A stretch of DNA of 64,000 bases from Corella eumyota (Eukaryota; Chordata; Ascidiacea; Phlebobranchia; Corellidae): positions 2,170,001 through 2,234,000 of the forward strand of contig OY720102.1 of NCBI GenBank assembly GCA_963082875.1, written 5' to 3'. The position numbers and the translations under genes are program-made. Shown here one piece after another: positions 48,312 through 60,289 of the stretch. Every line of letters starts with the position of its first letter. The first letter of the stretch is position 1. The notes under the pieces are model-generated. The model saw nothing but the letters and a program-made list of their open reading frames with translations, did not search any database and had not been told where the DNA came from.

Positions 48312-51300
48312 CTATAAAGAGGTTGAATCTGTATGTTTTATGTCTTCAGTTATTTCCACCAATGTTGATGTCGAGTCATTAATGTTATTGGTCACTTGGA
48401 ACTTTTCTAAATAAAAATGAATTTAGCAATCAGAAAACACAATTTATTATTCATATCTCATAGGCTATTTATTTATCCTAATGTGGTAAGGCTGACTTTA
48501 CAGTCAAAACATAGAGTAACATTTGTTACCATTCTCTAGTCTCAAGTTAACTTCGGTAGTTTGTAATATTTTTAATTATGATTGCCTGATAATTAATTTA
48601 CTGATTGTTTTTTAAGCTTGCTAAATTTTAAAAATGTCAATTAATGAAAAAAATAATCTTTACAGAGATTTAATTGACAATAAAGTGTGTCTAAAAATAA
48701 AAACAGAAACTATAATCTCATACCTTGGTTAGATATTGCATCTTGTTGGTTGTTCACCAAGTTATCTTGATTTAAATATCTTTCATCCTTATATGCTACA
48801 GCACTATCATTATTACTACTTGAAGTTGGCATACTCAAGCTTATTAATGATACATCATCATCATAATTCTCAATATCCAGACTTTCTTCAATTTCTGGAC
48901 TAATTTCTGATTCTAAATTTTCAGTACTTAATAAAAATTCAGTAACACTAATAGGCGAATCTGACCGGTCTGTGTTAATTTCTACTTGGTTAGAAATAAG
49001 GCCAGCATTGTCATTTGTTGGTGTAAAGTGAGTAAAAAATCGATCAAAATTTGAAGTTGAAGGAATGTCTGGATTCATAATTTCATGATTTTGATGTTCA
49101 TGGTCTATTTGTACTGAGGTTAGATTACTCTCAGGTGGTCTAGTAATAGTTTCATCCTGTAGTGAAGTGTTAATGTTAGAGAAATTGTTTAATACAGGAG
49201 GTTGGCAGACTTGTTGGTAAATATCATTAGAAGTAATGGCTTCATCATAGGAAGGTAAATTCACACGTTGGCCATTAACTAACAACCCATTCTAAAACAG
49301 CAAAAAATGTATTAAATATTAAATAGAATATATTTTTAAATAAAACAATGCTAATATGGAATTGCTTAACCACTTCTTCATTTATTGGTAGTGTTTTAAC
49401 AAGTATATTTTATCTTAAAATGCTGATTTTTACATTTCAATTTTAACTGAATAACAACTAAATTAGGTAAGGTCAAAATACATTTTAGTTAGGTACAAAA
49501 GGGTAGTTACATATAAGAAAGCATTGGGGCATGATAACAACAAAAGAAATTGAATCTGTTTCACTTTGATATATAATCATTATAGGCCTAAAGGTAATTT
49601 AGCTTAAGAATTTAGGCTCTAAACAAAACTTAAAAAACTGACTTTAAATACAATATATCTAGGGAAACTCCTTAATGTAGTTTTGTACAAAGAAAAACTA
49701 TATAAATTCTGGCACAAAATCATAAAAATATTCAAAAAAATCCGCTTTTAAACATTAAATACTATCTGAAAATTTTCCTGTCAACAAGATCAAAGTCATA
49801 TGTTAAAATTGTTACCTCATCTTCTCTAAAATCTCTCCATCTTTGCTTAATCTCCCGCAGTTTGGGTCGACAGAAAGAAAGGATAACCACAATAGTAAGA
49901 AGACCCAAAACCCCAATAGAAACCCCTAACACCGTCTTAATCATCTCACTTGAGAGTTGATTCTTGTTTGTTACTTTGGTCGGGTTAGTAGTGGTTTCTG
50001 TATGGGAAAATTAAAAATAAAGGTATTTTTTAGCCTTATTTTTTATACAAAATTGTCAATTTAAATTAGCATTATTTAAACTTTTTAAATCTTATCATAA
50101 GGCACTAAAGATTGTGCTAGTAAAAGTAAATTCACATTAAAATTTAAACCATTTATCAAATACTAACCCTCTTTCAAAATTAAGACTAAAATATACAAGA
50201 AGACTATGTATGACATTTTAAAATATAAACAGTAAAGCACTATTTATTCACCTTATTCACATAGCTCTTTTTAACTGTTTTTATATGCTTTATATGTAAC
50301 TACAATTAGACAACTTACCTAACACACAAGAAGGAGATGAAGAATTTAAAACAGGAGTGTCATCTAACTTTAACCAATCACCCTGACTACTACAAGTCCA
50401 CTCAGTATCATGATATAACTTATAACCAGGCTCACATGCGAACTGGACCTTACCTGATGTTGAACAGCAAGTATATGGTGGGAAATCTGGTAAAAACATG
50501 GTGAAAAAATGTTTAGTTGATTGTATTTTATTTAAATTAATAAAATTTCTTTTTAAATGTGTAATTTATATTGCAAAATGATAGTTAAACTTGAAATTTT
50601 GGTAGGTGATATTAGCTGTGGAAAGCCACAAATTAATGACTTGTGAATTTGATTTAAAAGTTAGGTTATACCAAATTTTACACCGTTTTTTATGCTACAG
50701 AAAGTATTTTATTAACAAAACTATAAAATAAGCAAAACAGAAATAACTAAACTTACTAGCTTCTTGTGGACAGCATAGAATAACTCCATGGTTAAAGGGT
50801 GAAGGTTGTGGGCAATACATTATAGAAGGTGGTGTAGTTGGACCTTTATTACAAATATTACATTATTTTAACAGTAATATAAATGTACCTTTAAAATTAT
50901 ATACTGTTATAAGTATAATACAGTAATAGTTTTAGAATTCAATTAAGCACATTAAGCTATTTTCACTAATTAGTATTAAATATACATCTATCTACTAATA
51001 ATGACCTTAACTGCCTTTTCTCTGTCTAATAATTTTTTTTAAATTGCACCAGCCTTATATTAAAATTATACTCTAGTCTAGTTTTTTACACAGTTTCTAC
51101 CTTACTATAAGACCATTATGTTTTTTCTGTCATAACAACATATAAATATTTAATTAGGGCAATTACAAGAGAATAAATAAAAGAGCTAAACCGATAAAAA
51201 TGACAAAAGTACAACCAAACTAAATTTAAACTGCTGTGACATTTACATATAAACTATAAAATATGCAACTAAGACATTAACAAAAACAGTGATTAATGAC

Positions 51301-54281
51301 AAAACATAACAGCACACGAATTGTGACATCATGACGTTTATCATGCTAATAATAAATCATAAAACATCGCAGTGGTGATTAAGTGCCAAAATATTAATAT
51401 TAACTTTTAGGGACTCTTACAAACTTCAATATTAAAATTTTGATATAAAAAAACCTAACCTACTCTAAGCCTAGCTCAAGGGTATTAACACGACCGGTTT
51501 TATTAGGTTTAACTTTGTCTAATTCTATTTTAAAGGATGGTTCTTAGCTTTTATCACCATTATAAAAGTTAGAAATTTTTCTATACTTAATACACTAAAC
51601 ATAAACATTACAAAATTTGTATATACTTATAAACTAAAAATTTCCTAAATAAGTTAATAACAAACAATACTAACTAAGCCGTATAGTCAATAGTAAAATT
51701 TCCCTTACAAAAATATAAGTCACTATGGTTTTAAAATCTAAAACTATTGATTGTTTTTCCATAGAGCCTCACAACATTTTAAACAAATAAAATTCACGGT
51801 CTATTGACACGAGTTCACCAGTCTGTATAATGTCTTTTGCCAACAAAAAACCCTTGAAATTAGATAACACTAAAATATTTATTACCATCTAAAAATAGCA
51901 ACAACTCAAGTTAATGGCCCTACCCAAAACACCACCATTATAAATCTAACCCAAATGTTGGTATTGATATAAACGCACAAGTTAGTCATAAAAAAACACT
52001 TAAACAGTGACTCAGTCAGTGTATATAGATTTAAACGCAAATGACAATTTTACTAATAGGTTGCCATATTTGTAAAGAGAAAGTCTTAGATAATTTTATG
52101 ACACTATGTTAAATTTATAAAGCAAATAGCAGACTAGACTTTTGCCAAGGGGAATTTAAGTTCCCTTTTAAATTTTTTAGAAATATAAATTTTCCCTTTT
52201 TTTTGAACAAAACCACTTAATACAAATAGCTCTTTTTTGGGTTAGAAATTACAAACCTTACAACAAAATTAAACTTACCATTAGAGCAGTGTGGTGTGAC
52301 CCCAGACCAGGTTAGATTCGGTAGACAAGTTTTGGTGATATCACCACCGTGCGGTTGTGTGTTATCGTTACAGGTATAAGTTACATTTGTTCCAATCTTG
52401 TAAGTTTGTTGTATTGGTGAATATTTCCCATGTTTAATAGAAGGTGGTGATAAACATGAGAGGGGTATAGTTGTAACTAAAACATTATAGATTGTAAATA
52501 GTATAAATTTAAAGACTAACATTATTACACCCTTAATGTAATTTACAATAAATTGTAAAAACACTAACAAAAAGATAATGGTTAAAAAACTCATTTTAAA
52601 TAGCTCCATTTAAGAAGAATTCTACAAAAAATGTTCCCATTTTGAAAGTAAATAGAATTGTTTATAATTCCTAAAGTAGTAGCAGAATAAATTGTATTCA
52701 AATACCTACAGTAAAAGAGAACTTTTAGAGTATTTGTACAATCTAACTACAGCCAAAGTTTTTTTAATTTTCTTCACACATACATGTGATAAATAAAACC
52801 TAAAAAATAAAAGATAAAATCTCTTTTACTCACCACATTCTGCAGCAGTACCACTCCATTCACCCAGTTGACAATCCCTCCTTCGATTGTTGATTAAAAT
52901 ATAAGGATTATCACAAAAATAATAGGCTGTGCTACCTGGAGGCCAGGTTTTCTCTTTTTTTTGTACTTTGTCGAAATGTGAATGGTCGTTAATAAAAACT
53001 TTTCCGTGCTTTGGTTGGCTAAGATCAGAACAATTTTTTTCTGGTAAAAAAATATTAAAATGTTAAATTAAGTATATATATATATACAACAAATTATTTT
53101 TTTAGTAGATTTTTTAATTATATACTTTGATTGTTAATTGGAACAAAAAAAAGCGAATTAAAATTGATTAACTAAAGTAAAAACAGTGTAGATTAAATTT
53201 AAAATTTAAAGACCTTTAGTTAGCTTTTAGTTAATAAATTTAAAACCTTTAGTTAATAAATTTAAAGACCTTTAGTTAAGCTGTTGAACATGCAGTTGTT
53301 ATACTATAGAAAAAACTTTAATTGGTCTTAAGTATAACTTTAGTTTACCTAAACATTTAAATTCACCAGACCATGTCCCATTCTCAGTGCATTTAATATA
53401 ACCCGGTGACTTGACCACAAAACCTTCATTACAATTAACTTCATCAATGGTTACAATATCCCCTGTCCAAAATGGACCTTTTATTGAACTTCCATTTGCT
53501 ACCTCTATGTTGGAACACTGTGCTTCTATAACAACAAAAATAATATAAATAATTTAATAAAAAATGGCTTATGATAAAGCAGATTGAAAAGAAGCAAGTA
53601 AACTCCAATATTTAAATTAGAATAACTTATAAAAGATGTATAATATAGAAATTTAAATCCAAATTTTTAAGACAAGAATACACTCTCTAAAACAGCGTGC
53701 ACAATACTTTGTTTAATAAAATAAAATTTAATAACCCATTTTATTACAGAAAACAATATCGATTGCAGATTTTATGACAATACACCAACAAATACTGCTA
53801 AGCAATGCATAGCACATTTACAAACTAGTTGATCATTAAACCAATAAAAACTAATGTTTACTTAAGTTGCAATACTATAATAATGAAAGCAAGATAGAAT
53901 ATAAATAAGAAATTACTTACTTAAAATACATTTTGGTTGTTCATGTGGAACCCATGATACTTTTTCATCATCAATATTATTTAAAGTGCAGATTTGAATC
54001 GATGTTGTGGTGGAAATAATATATCCATCATTGCAATAATATCTCAACTTTGAACCCTCATAATATATTATACTTGAGTCACCAACAGGGGGCTTTCGAT
54101 ACCCATTTTTAGGGGTATACCCTGTTTCAGAACAACCTTTAACAACAAAAATATTTTTTGGTGAAATTAGAAAATTTTAATTATTTTAAATATTGATAAA
54201 CTTACCATTAATTGAAAACACTATAGATATATAACTTCCAAAAATAATCCATAATATTAACAACTTAGTTTTTAAATTCAT
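48312..54281 (-). CDS. Sushi/CCP-domain type I membrane protein, 657 aa, ten exons
   Basis: Predicted cell-surface receptor or complement-regulator-like protein. Exons: 54206-54281 (signal peptide, MNLKTKLLILWIIFGSYIS), 53921-54136, 53349-53525, 52834-53040, 52279-52476 (one CCP domain each, all phase 1-1), 50757-50843 and 50319-50486 (together an atypical cysteine-rich fifth module), 49816-49997 (stalk, then transmembrane helix VLGVSIGVLGLLTIVVILSF and basic stop-transfer), 48724-49291 and 48312-48406 (cytoplasmic tail of about 220 residues). All junctions are in phase. Each CCP shows four cysteines with a conserved Trp before the last, such as CTENGTWSGEFKC and CLPNLTWSGVTPHC. The tail has LPSYDEAI, a PY-like motif known to bind WW-domain ubiquitin ligases, and is rich in Ser, Asn and acidic residues. 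Function is inferred from architecture only; I do not recognise a specific ortholog. Confidence 0.88.
48478..48562 (-). repeat. SINE 3' fragment (minus orientation)
   Basis: In the last intron of the sushi gene. The reverse complement contains GGTAACAAATGTTACTCTATG, in two adjoining pieces also found at the 3' ends of the SINE copies at 1-310 and 781-962. The tRNA-like head is missing. Confidence 0.65.
53205..53283. repeat. Short tandem array based on ACCTTTAGTTAATAAATTTAAA
   Basis: Three to four imperfect adjacent copies of a unit of about 25 bp (core CCTTTAGTTAATAAATTTAA) in the intron between sushi exons 3 and 4. No coding potential. Confidence 0.7.
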
Positions 54282-54294
54282 ATTATAAAATAGC
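54282..54294 (-). promoter_or_regulatory. Acceptor-like AG 13 nt upstream of the sushi-gene ATG
   Basis: On the minus strand TTTAATTTGTCTTCAG precedes GCTATTTTATAATATG, so a good 3' splice site lies 13 nt before the start codon. It is either the end of a 5' UTR intron or a spliced-leader trans-splice site. Confidence 0.5.
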
Positions 54295-54660
54295 CTGAAG
54301 ACAAATTAAATAAAAATTAATTAATCACTGAACCATAAAAGGTAGGTAGGTATACAAATCACAGCTTATATTTTTAGCAACCATAATCTGTACTAATTGC
54401 ATATAGTTTTAAAATGTAGCACCTATTTTCTAGTGCATTATTTTAATTTTTTAACGTTTGAACTATTGGTATTATAAGAATACCTTGCTCTATGGCAAAG
54501 TATAAGTATTGATTTATCTTAAACAGTTTATAAAATCAATAAACAAGAATCACAAACTACATCTTATATAATAAATTAGCAACAATAACACTATAACAAT
54601 TAGCATAGATGGAAAAAGTTAAATTAAAAATAAATTAAGAAAGTTAATTATAATAAACTT
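54295..54660. other. Intergenic spacer between racemase stop and sushi-gene start
   Basis: About 370 bp of AT-rich sequence. It must serve as both the 3' flank of the racemase and the upstream region of the sushi gene, since both are minus strand. No TATA box, repeat or exon recognised. Confidence 0.4.
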
Positions 54661-55791
54661 CTAAAGTTTGCTGTTCATAAAGCTATCCTGAACTGCACCA
54701 GACTGAATTAAATTAGAGATTTCATTATTTTCGACCCCTAGCTCAGTTAAAATTTCGTTTGTATGCTGCCCTATATCAGTTTGTGGCTTGGTACAAGGTA
54801 CACCAGGGGTGCGTGACATTCTTGGTGCTGGAATTGGAATATTTTTAGCCTCAGAATCCTTAAAAAATGATCCATTTGCTACATTATGAGAGTCTAAAGG
54901 TGCTTCTGCATATGTTAAAACTGGCATAACACAGCAGTTGTCACCACTAAAAATCTCACAGATTTCATCTCTGGTATACTTTATGATTTCATTTCCAACC
55001 ACTTCTTTCATTCTAGGCCAATTATCCATGTCCATTTGAGGTAAGGAGTCAAGATCTAATTTTAATCCTTCTAACAGGCGGCTGTAAAATTGTGGCTCAA
55101 TAGCACCTACAGAAACATATTTCCCATCTTTGGTTTCATAAATTGAATAGAAATGAGCACTGCCATCCAACATATGACCTTGTGGAAAAGCATACTGACG
55201 AGCTGTGTACAAAAATGATCCTACATAGGCTGAGCCTTCTACCATGCTTAGATCAAGAACTTGACCTTTTCCAGAAGTTTGGCGCTCATGTAAAGCTGTC
55301 ATTATTCCAAACGCAGCAAGTAATCCACCACCAGCAAAGTCAGCGAGTATATTCATTGGCGGTGATGGTATTTTACCTTTCTGTGATGACATTGACAATA
55401 CACCAGAGGTGGAAATGTAGTTGTTATCATGCCCAGCTTTCATTTTATAAGGCCCAGTTTGGCCATAACCACTTAAACGAACATAAACAAGCCCAGAATT
55501 TTCATTTAATAATACATCTGGTCCTAGCCCTAGTTTTTCCATTACCCCAGGGCGAAATGGCTCAATAATAACATCAGAACGTTTGGATAAACTCTTTACT
55601 ATATTAACCCCATCTGGATTTTTTAAATTAACAGCAATTGATCGTTTACCGCGGCTCATCGTATCAACTTTAGGAGCGTTACATCTGTCCACTCGTATAA
55701 CTTTGGCTCCGAAATCAGCTAAAATAAGTCCAGTGAGAGAAGTTGGGGCTAACCCAGCCATTTCTAACACTCTTACACCTGTCAAAGCCAT
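54661..55791 (-). CDS. AMACR: Alpha-methylacyl-CoA racemase, intronless, 376 aa
   Basis: Family III CoA-transferase-fold enzyme that epimerises (2R)- to (2S)-methyl-branched acyl-CoA, needed for peroxisomal oxidation of pristanic acid and bile-acid-type intermediates. A single open frame of 376 residues (human protein 382) starts MALTGVRVLEMAGLAP, nearly the human MALQGISVVELSGLAP. Key stretches are ADFGAKVIRVDR, RGKRSIAVNLK, RSDVIIEPFRPGVMEKLGLG, GHDNNY with catalytic His121, MNILADFAGGG with catalytic Asp151, GKGQVLDLSMVEG and GAIEPQFYSRLLEGL. The protein ends in SKL, a consensus peroxisomal targeting signal 1. The vertebrate gene has several introns and this locus has none, unlike every neighbour. 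No damage is visible and all catalytic residues are present. Confidence 0.95.
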   Translation of the reverse strand: MALTGVRVLEMAGLAPTSLTGLILADFGAKVIRVDRCNAPKVDTMSRGKRSIAVNLKNPDGVNIVKSLSKRSDVIIEPFRPGVMEKLGLGPDVLLNENSGLVYVRLSGYGQTGPYKMKAGHDNNYISTSGVLSMSSQKGKIPSPPMNILADFAGGGLLAAFGIMTALHERQTSGKGQVLDLSMVEGSAYVGSFLYTARQYAFPQGHMLDGSAHFYSIYETKDGKYVSVGAIEPQFYSRLLEGLKLDLDSLPQMDMDNWPRMKEVVGNEIIKYTRDEICEIFSGDNCCVMPVLTYAEAPLDSHNVANGSFFKDSEAKNIPIPAPRMSRTPGVPCTKPQTDIGQHTNEILTELGVENNEISNLIQSGAVQDSFMNSKL

Positions 55792-55813
55792 ATTTATTTA
55801 AAATATACAACAC
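55792..55813 (-). promoter_or_regulatory. Acceptor-like AG 22 nt upstream of the racemase ATG
   Basis: On the minus strand ATATATTTTGCTTTAG is followed by GTGTTGTATATTTTAAATAA and the ATG. No matching upstream donor is obvious, so this is a candidate spliced-leader acceptor or 5' UTR intron end. Confidence 0.5.
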
Positions 55814-56602
55814 CTAAAGCAAAATATATTAACAGAACAGAACTAAAATTAAAAAAATGAAAACGGAACTTTAAATCTGTAAATTGATGGTTTAAATCGA
55901 TACTTTCACGTTTACAAATGACATAAATTAAGCTAATTAGTTAAGGGTTTATGTGGTATTAGAATCCTGTAAATTTCGCGTAATTAAAGTTATTTAAACT
56001 GATAAACTAAGTTAAACATTGAAGTTTACTGTCAAGTTTACGAGAACCTTTGTTTTAAGATGACAACACAAGAAAGTAGAAACTTTTACTGCATAGCGGT
56101 AGATACTTTCTTAAGATTTACTTTCTACATACGGTGCAAAATTGTTTATCCTCATATATCCCCCAATTTTTATTTTACTTAGAGTATTCTTGCTTAATGT
56201 AATATCATTAATTAAATGTAATTTACTGGACAATATTTTTTATTTAAAATTACGTTTATAATTAAATTAATATCGAAACAAACACTTAAAAAGGGAAATA
56301 GCCCTAGGGTCTTATATAGGTGGCAATTTAGTAAAAACGTCATTATGATATGTTCTATGTGCAACCACGCGATTACTATTTGTATTTTAAGTACAGGTAA
56401 TAGAAATTAGACTCTAACTTTCGGTATTTATTAATGTATTTGTACAGATAGCCTACGAGCGTATAGCAAGACAGTACAAAAGTTGAAACAAAAAGTACCT
56501 TGATTAAGTTTACGTACAAATTAGTAAAGCCAAACTTAAGACTTATATATAGCATCTAACTAACGTTATGTTATTAGAAAATTAAAATTACATTTCTTTT
56601 AG
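55814..56602. promoter_or_regulatory. Shared upstream region of racemase and xylosyltransferase genes
   Basis: About 790 bp between two divergently transcribed genes, so promoters for both should lie here. Composition is AT-rich. I see no TATA consensus that clearly fits, no repeat and no open frame. Confidence 0.45.
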
Positions 56603-56620
56603 CGTCTAAGTTATATAATT
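56603..56620 (+). promoter_or_regulatory. Acceptor-like AG 18 nt upstream of the xylosyltransferase ATG
   Basis: ACATTTCTTTTAG precedes CGTCTAAGTTATATAATTATG. This is a strong polypyrimidine-AG acceptor next to the start codon, giving an 18-nt leader if used. Confidence 0.5.
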
Positions 56621-59600
56621 ATGTTTCCCCGGTCTCGGTCTTTAAAACGGAATCTAACTGTTCTTATTCTGATTATTATTCTGTTATGTGGAGTTATTTA
56701 TTACTTAGAAGACCTAAAGTAAGTAAAAATTTGACTACAAATACTTATATCATATCTTATTAACAGGACTTATCTTTAACTTGTATATATAGTTGTAACT
56801 AAAATATCTATTTTTATAGGTTGGCTGCAAGGTTCAATAAAAAACCTAAAGAGCCAGAAACTATTCATCTTGTTGCTGTGTCGTGTGGAAGACCAAACTA
56901 TCAAGGATTCAGGGTAACTTAATTAATCGAAACTACTCTACAACTCGTCCATATTTTTATAATTAATGTTACGCCAACCATTCTTTTTGTTGTAGGATAT
57001 AAGTAAACCACTGGACCTAACCATAACAATGATCAAATCTGCAGCCTTATTCGCTCGTTCACCTCTCTATGTTCACATCTTCACTGAAGAAGATATGTTT
57101 CCTATGTTTAATGCTGAGGTAAAGAGTTTTGACTTTAGTAATTAATATAACAATCTTAATACAGCTTACAAAAGGGCTGTACTTAAAACATCAAAATGCT
57201 AAAAGAAAGCAAATTGAACATAAACTCTAAGTACCTCTATAGGTGTACAAACTAAGTTTAAATTGAATAAACGCAAGAGCATTACTAAAGACATATATGT
57301 TAAAATTATTTACGTTTTAGTTTCAATCTTGGCCTTCGTGGATCCGCAAACGAATGACGTATTCTTTGTACGAAGCCAACTATGAGCTGTATTTACCAAG
57401 AAACTTGATTGAGGTGTGGAAGAAATGGTATAAGCCATGTGGGTCGTTTCGGCTGTTGGTACCGGTAAGTTCAACTAGACTTCAAAAAGCTTTTCAAAAC
57501 TAGAAAGTTAGACCCGACTTAAATGTCATTTATTACGACCAAATCTGAGGAAACTATTGTAACAACTACAGCTCTAATCCGTAAATTCCAAGGTTTCATA
57601 TTGAACCTTAATATTGAAAAATAACTTCTAACTACTTTTGATCGATTCAGATGATATTAAAAGATGTCACGACTGCTGCAATATACAGTGACAGTGACGT
57701 CATATTTGTTAAACCGATTGACCAATTATGGAAGGAAATGCATGCTATGGAAGCCCGCCATGTAGCGGCCATATCTCCCACGGCAGGTCATCCACTAGGT
57801 GGTAGCGAGCTCAACGTAAACTTCATTTCGCATTCGACCGGTTTATTTCAAATAAATAGCGGGGTAAGAATATGAATAACTTATAATTTGATATAAATCT
57901 CGCAATACCTAATACAGTATTAATAAACAGTTAGCCTGCCGTATGGTATACCGGCCATGACAATGTACTACGGGCCGAATGGTTTCGTGTTCAAGCCGCA
58001 CCAATGCCACTGCTTATGCGCATGAGTACGGCGATTACAGATAGCTTAAAACACGTCCTAACTGCACACTTTTTTTAATAACAGTACAAAAAACTATTAA
58101 GCTTATACTAAAAAAATGATAAAAACTGTTAATTAAAACTTAAATTCACACTTTAAGGTGATCTTAATGAACTTTACACGTATGCTAAATTCTGATTGGT
58201 TGTTGTCGTATGACGAAACATCAGCTGATAAAAGTAATCTCGATCATCTGAAATATGGAGTCGATCTGTTGTTGGCTTATTATGAGAAGTACAAAGATGT
58301 GGCTGAACATGATCAAAAACTTCTGAACATAATATTCCACTTTAACCCAGGTAAATATTATTTTATTAAAGTCAAGGTGCTTAAAACCTAACACAATTAA
58401 GAATACAAAAACTCTAAAACATAAGCGTATACACTTATAAACTTAATAATACAAATAATGTTATAATGCGTTATTAAAAACGATATTAAAAACGCGCGCT
58501 GTTTATAAATATCATAACTGTCTGTGTTGAGAAGTCCGATGTAAATAAATGCTGTTAAATTATCATATAAATTACAATTCAAATCTACCCCCCTTGAGTA
58601 TAATATTTATTTTATTAATTGAAACTAAAGTGGGAAAATTATAACAGTTAAGTGCTCGTACTCTACAAAAACAAACAAAGTAATAGGACCAGACAAGTAT
58701 AAATGAAATTTAATATTATAACAAGTTAGCAAAAATTAATTTAAAATTAATAAAAACTGTTTTTTTGGGCGCGAAAAAAGGGATTTTTTTTTGCTTTTAA
58801 ACTTAATATCTTAATATGTCCAAATTAATCTTATATAAAATATTATTACTATAAAAAATTTTAAATGAAAGAATACTAAAATTGTTTTTTACATTTAGTT
58901 TTTTTTTTATTTGTTACCGAAACCTGATATTATAACCTGCCCAAATTAATTTATATCTCGTATTGTTATCAGTGAAATGTTTGATATGATTATTTATGCC
59001 ACCATATTGAAAGTGTGCCACGGAAATTGAGCACGTGTTACTCAACATATGGAAGCCGGCCCTCCCGCAACGACCTATTCCCTGTTGTGTCTTTTGTCTT
59101 AACAGATAGCGATATCGTCCATTTGTCGACATTTGCCAGCGATTAATACGCCTTTCTCATTTATAATTCATCTCGGTCCTACCACGTGGCGATTCGCGGG
59201 GTTATGGGGGTTTAATTCCCGCAAATTCTTCCCTTTTCGATCGATTTCGGATTGACAAAAACGCGCGAATTTCGATGAATGGGAATTTAAAGATTATTAA
59301 AAATTGAATTTCCGAATTTAAAATGTTATTGTTATACCGAAACAACAACATATTTATTTACTAAACTTAGAGAAGGTATAGCAACGTAAAATTTAAAATA
59401 GCTTAGTCGAAAAACCAATGAAAATGTTATTTTAAAATCACCTAAAATATTTTTTTAATTTTTTTTCAGGAATGCTTCAAAAACTTTCGTGTTCTTGGAA
59501 TTTTAAAAACAATTTTTGCCAGGACGAGGAAAACGTTTGCACGGATGCGGAAAAATATGGCGGAGCCGGTGCCGTTCACGGAATAACTTCCGCATTTTTT

Positions 59601-60289
59601 GGCGACGTCAACCCAACATTTAAAGCATTATATGAAGCCTTTTTAAAGGTAAGACAATAGTGCCAATCAACATTTAAACAATTGTTAAATATTGCCAAAT
59701 AAAACACACATATGCTTTAAACACTATAAAAGTATTTATATTTAAAATCAACTGGTAAAAAATCTCTCGTCATTATAAATTTCTTATTCCCCACGCCCTT
59801 TACGGATTAAAATATGATTTATCCTCGATGTTGGCGCCACTAAAAGTTTGTTTAACAACTTCGAGCACCCTTATACGTTTGTATATCCACTTGAAATAGT
59901 GGGATCTAACACTTTCGCTTACCAGTAAGACACCAGAGTTTCGATATTGTTTTCAAGTGCGGGTTTTTAGATCTTACGACGCCTAATAATGGATATGATT
60001 GTATTTCCGGGCGCAAATAGGTTCCCACGCTTAAGAATGACGTTTAATTTTCACATTTCCTGAGACCGACATTTTTAATATTTATTCTCACATTTTATTC
60101 TTAAATTCTCACTTTTTTAACCACATAAAAAATACATTTTAGTTCGACTTTGAAGAAGAAATAGAAGAACATTTGTTACAACAATTTATCAATGACGTCA
60201 CAAACAAGGCAGCAGGGACTTTTTGTGCGAAGAAATCTGACGTCATCAGTCAACCACTTATGCGCAGTATTCAAGAATTTGCACCCTGA
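56621..60289 (+). CDS. GXYLT: Glucoside xylosyltransferase-like GT8 enzyme, 396 aa, eight exons
   Basis: Predicted type II Golgi/ER enzyme that adds xylose to O-linked glucose on EGF repeats (Notch-type substrates). Exons: 56621-56718, 56820-56913, 56996-57118, 57321-57464, 57651-57863, 58158-58350, 59470-59648, 60143-60289, totalling 397 codons with the stop. Exon 1 gives a short basic cytoplasmic end and a signal anchor (LTVLILIIILLCGVIYYL). Family matches are HLVAVSCGR, LTITMIKSAALFARSPLYVH, WKKWYKPCGSFRLLVP, ILKDVTTAAIYSDSDVIFV with the DSD metal-binding motif, INSGVILMNFTRML, HDQKLLNIIFHFNPG, CSWNF and a His-Gly near the end (GAVHG). Human GXYLT1 has 440 residues, so this copy is slightly short, mainly in the stem. 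It cannot be assigned to GXYLT1 or GXYLT2 and is likely the pre-duplication form. Candidate poly(A) signals AATAAA lie at 60313 and 60513. Confidence 0.92.
57925..58060. other. GC-rich block inside xylosyltransferase intron 5
   Basis: Within an AT-rich intron this stretch (GCCTGCCGTATGGTATACCG through ATGAGTACGGCGATTACAG) is clearly richer in G and C, with alternating purine/pyrimidine words. It has no open frame joined to the gene. It may be a repeat fragment or a regulatory block. Confidence 0.35.
58960..59290. other. GC-rich non-coding block in xylosyltransferase intron 6
   Basis: The 1.1-kb intron 6 is AT-rich on both sides, but this part carries GC-rich words: GGAAGCCGGCCCTCCCGC, CCACGTGGCGATTCGCGGGG, AAACGCGCGAATTTCG. 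There is no conserved open frame. A regulatory element or an old repeat are both possible. Confidence 0.4.
59780..60055. other. GC-richer block in xylosyltransferase intron 7
   Basis: Most of the 494-bp intron 7 differs in composition from other introns (GATGTTGGCGCCACTAAAAG, TTCGAGCACCC, ACCAGTAAGACACCAGAG). Its style is that of a dispersed repeat, but no second copy is in this window. No coding potential seen. Confidence 0.35.

Noticed and set aside
55143-55801. Plus-strand open frames across the racemase
   Set aside because: They are antisense shadows of the racemase coding sequence, which matches its family over the full length.
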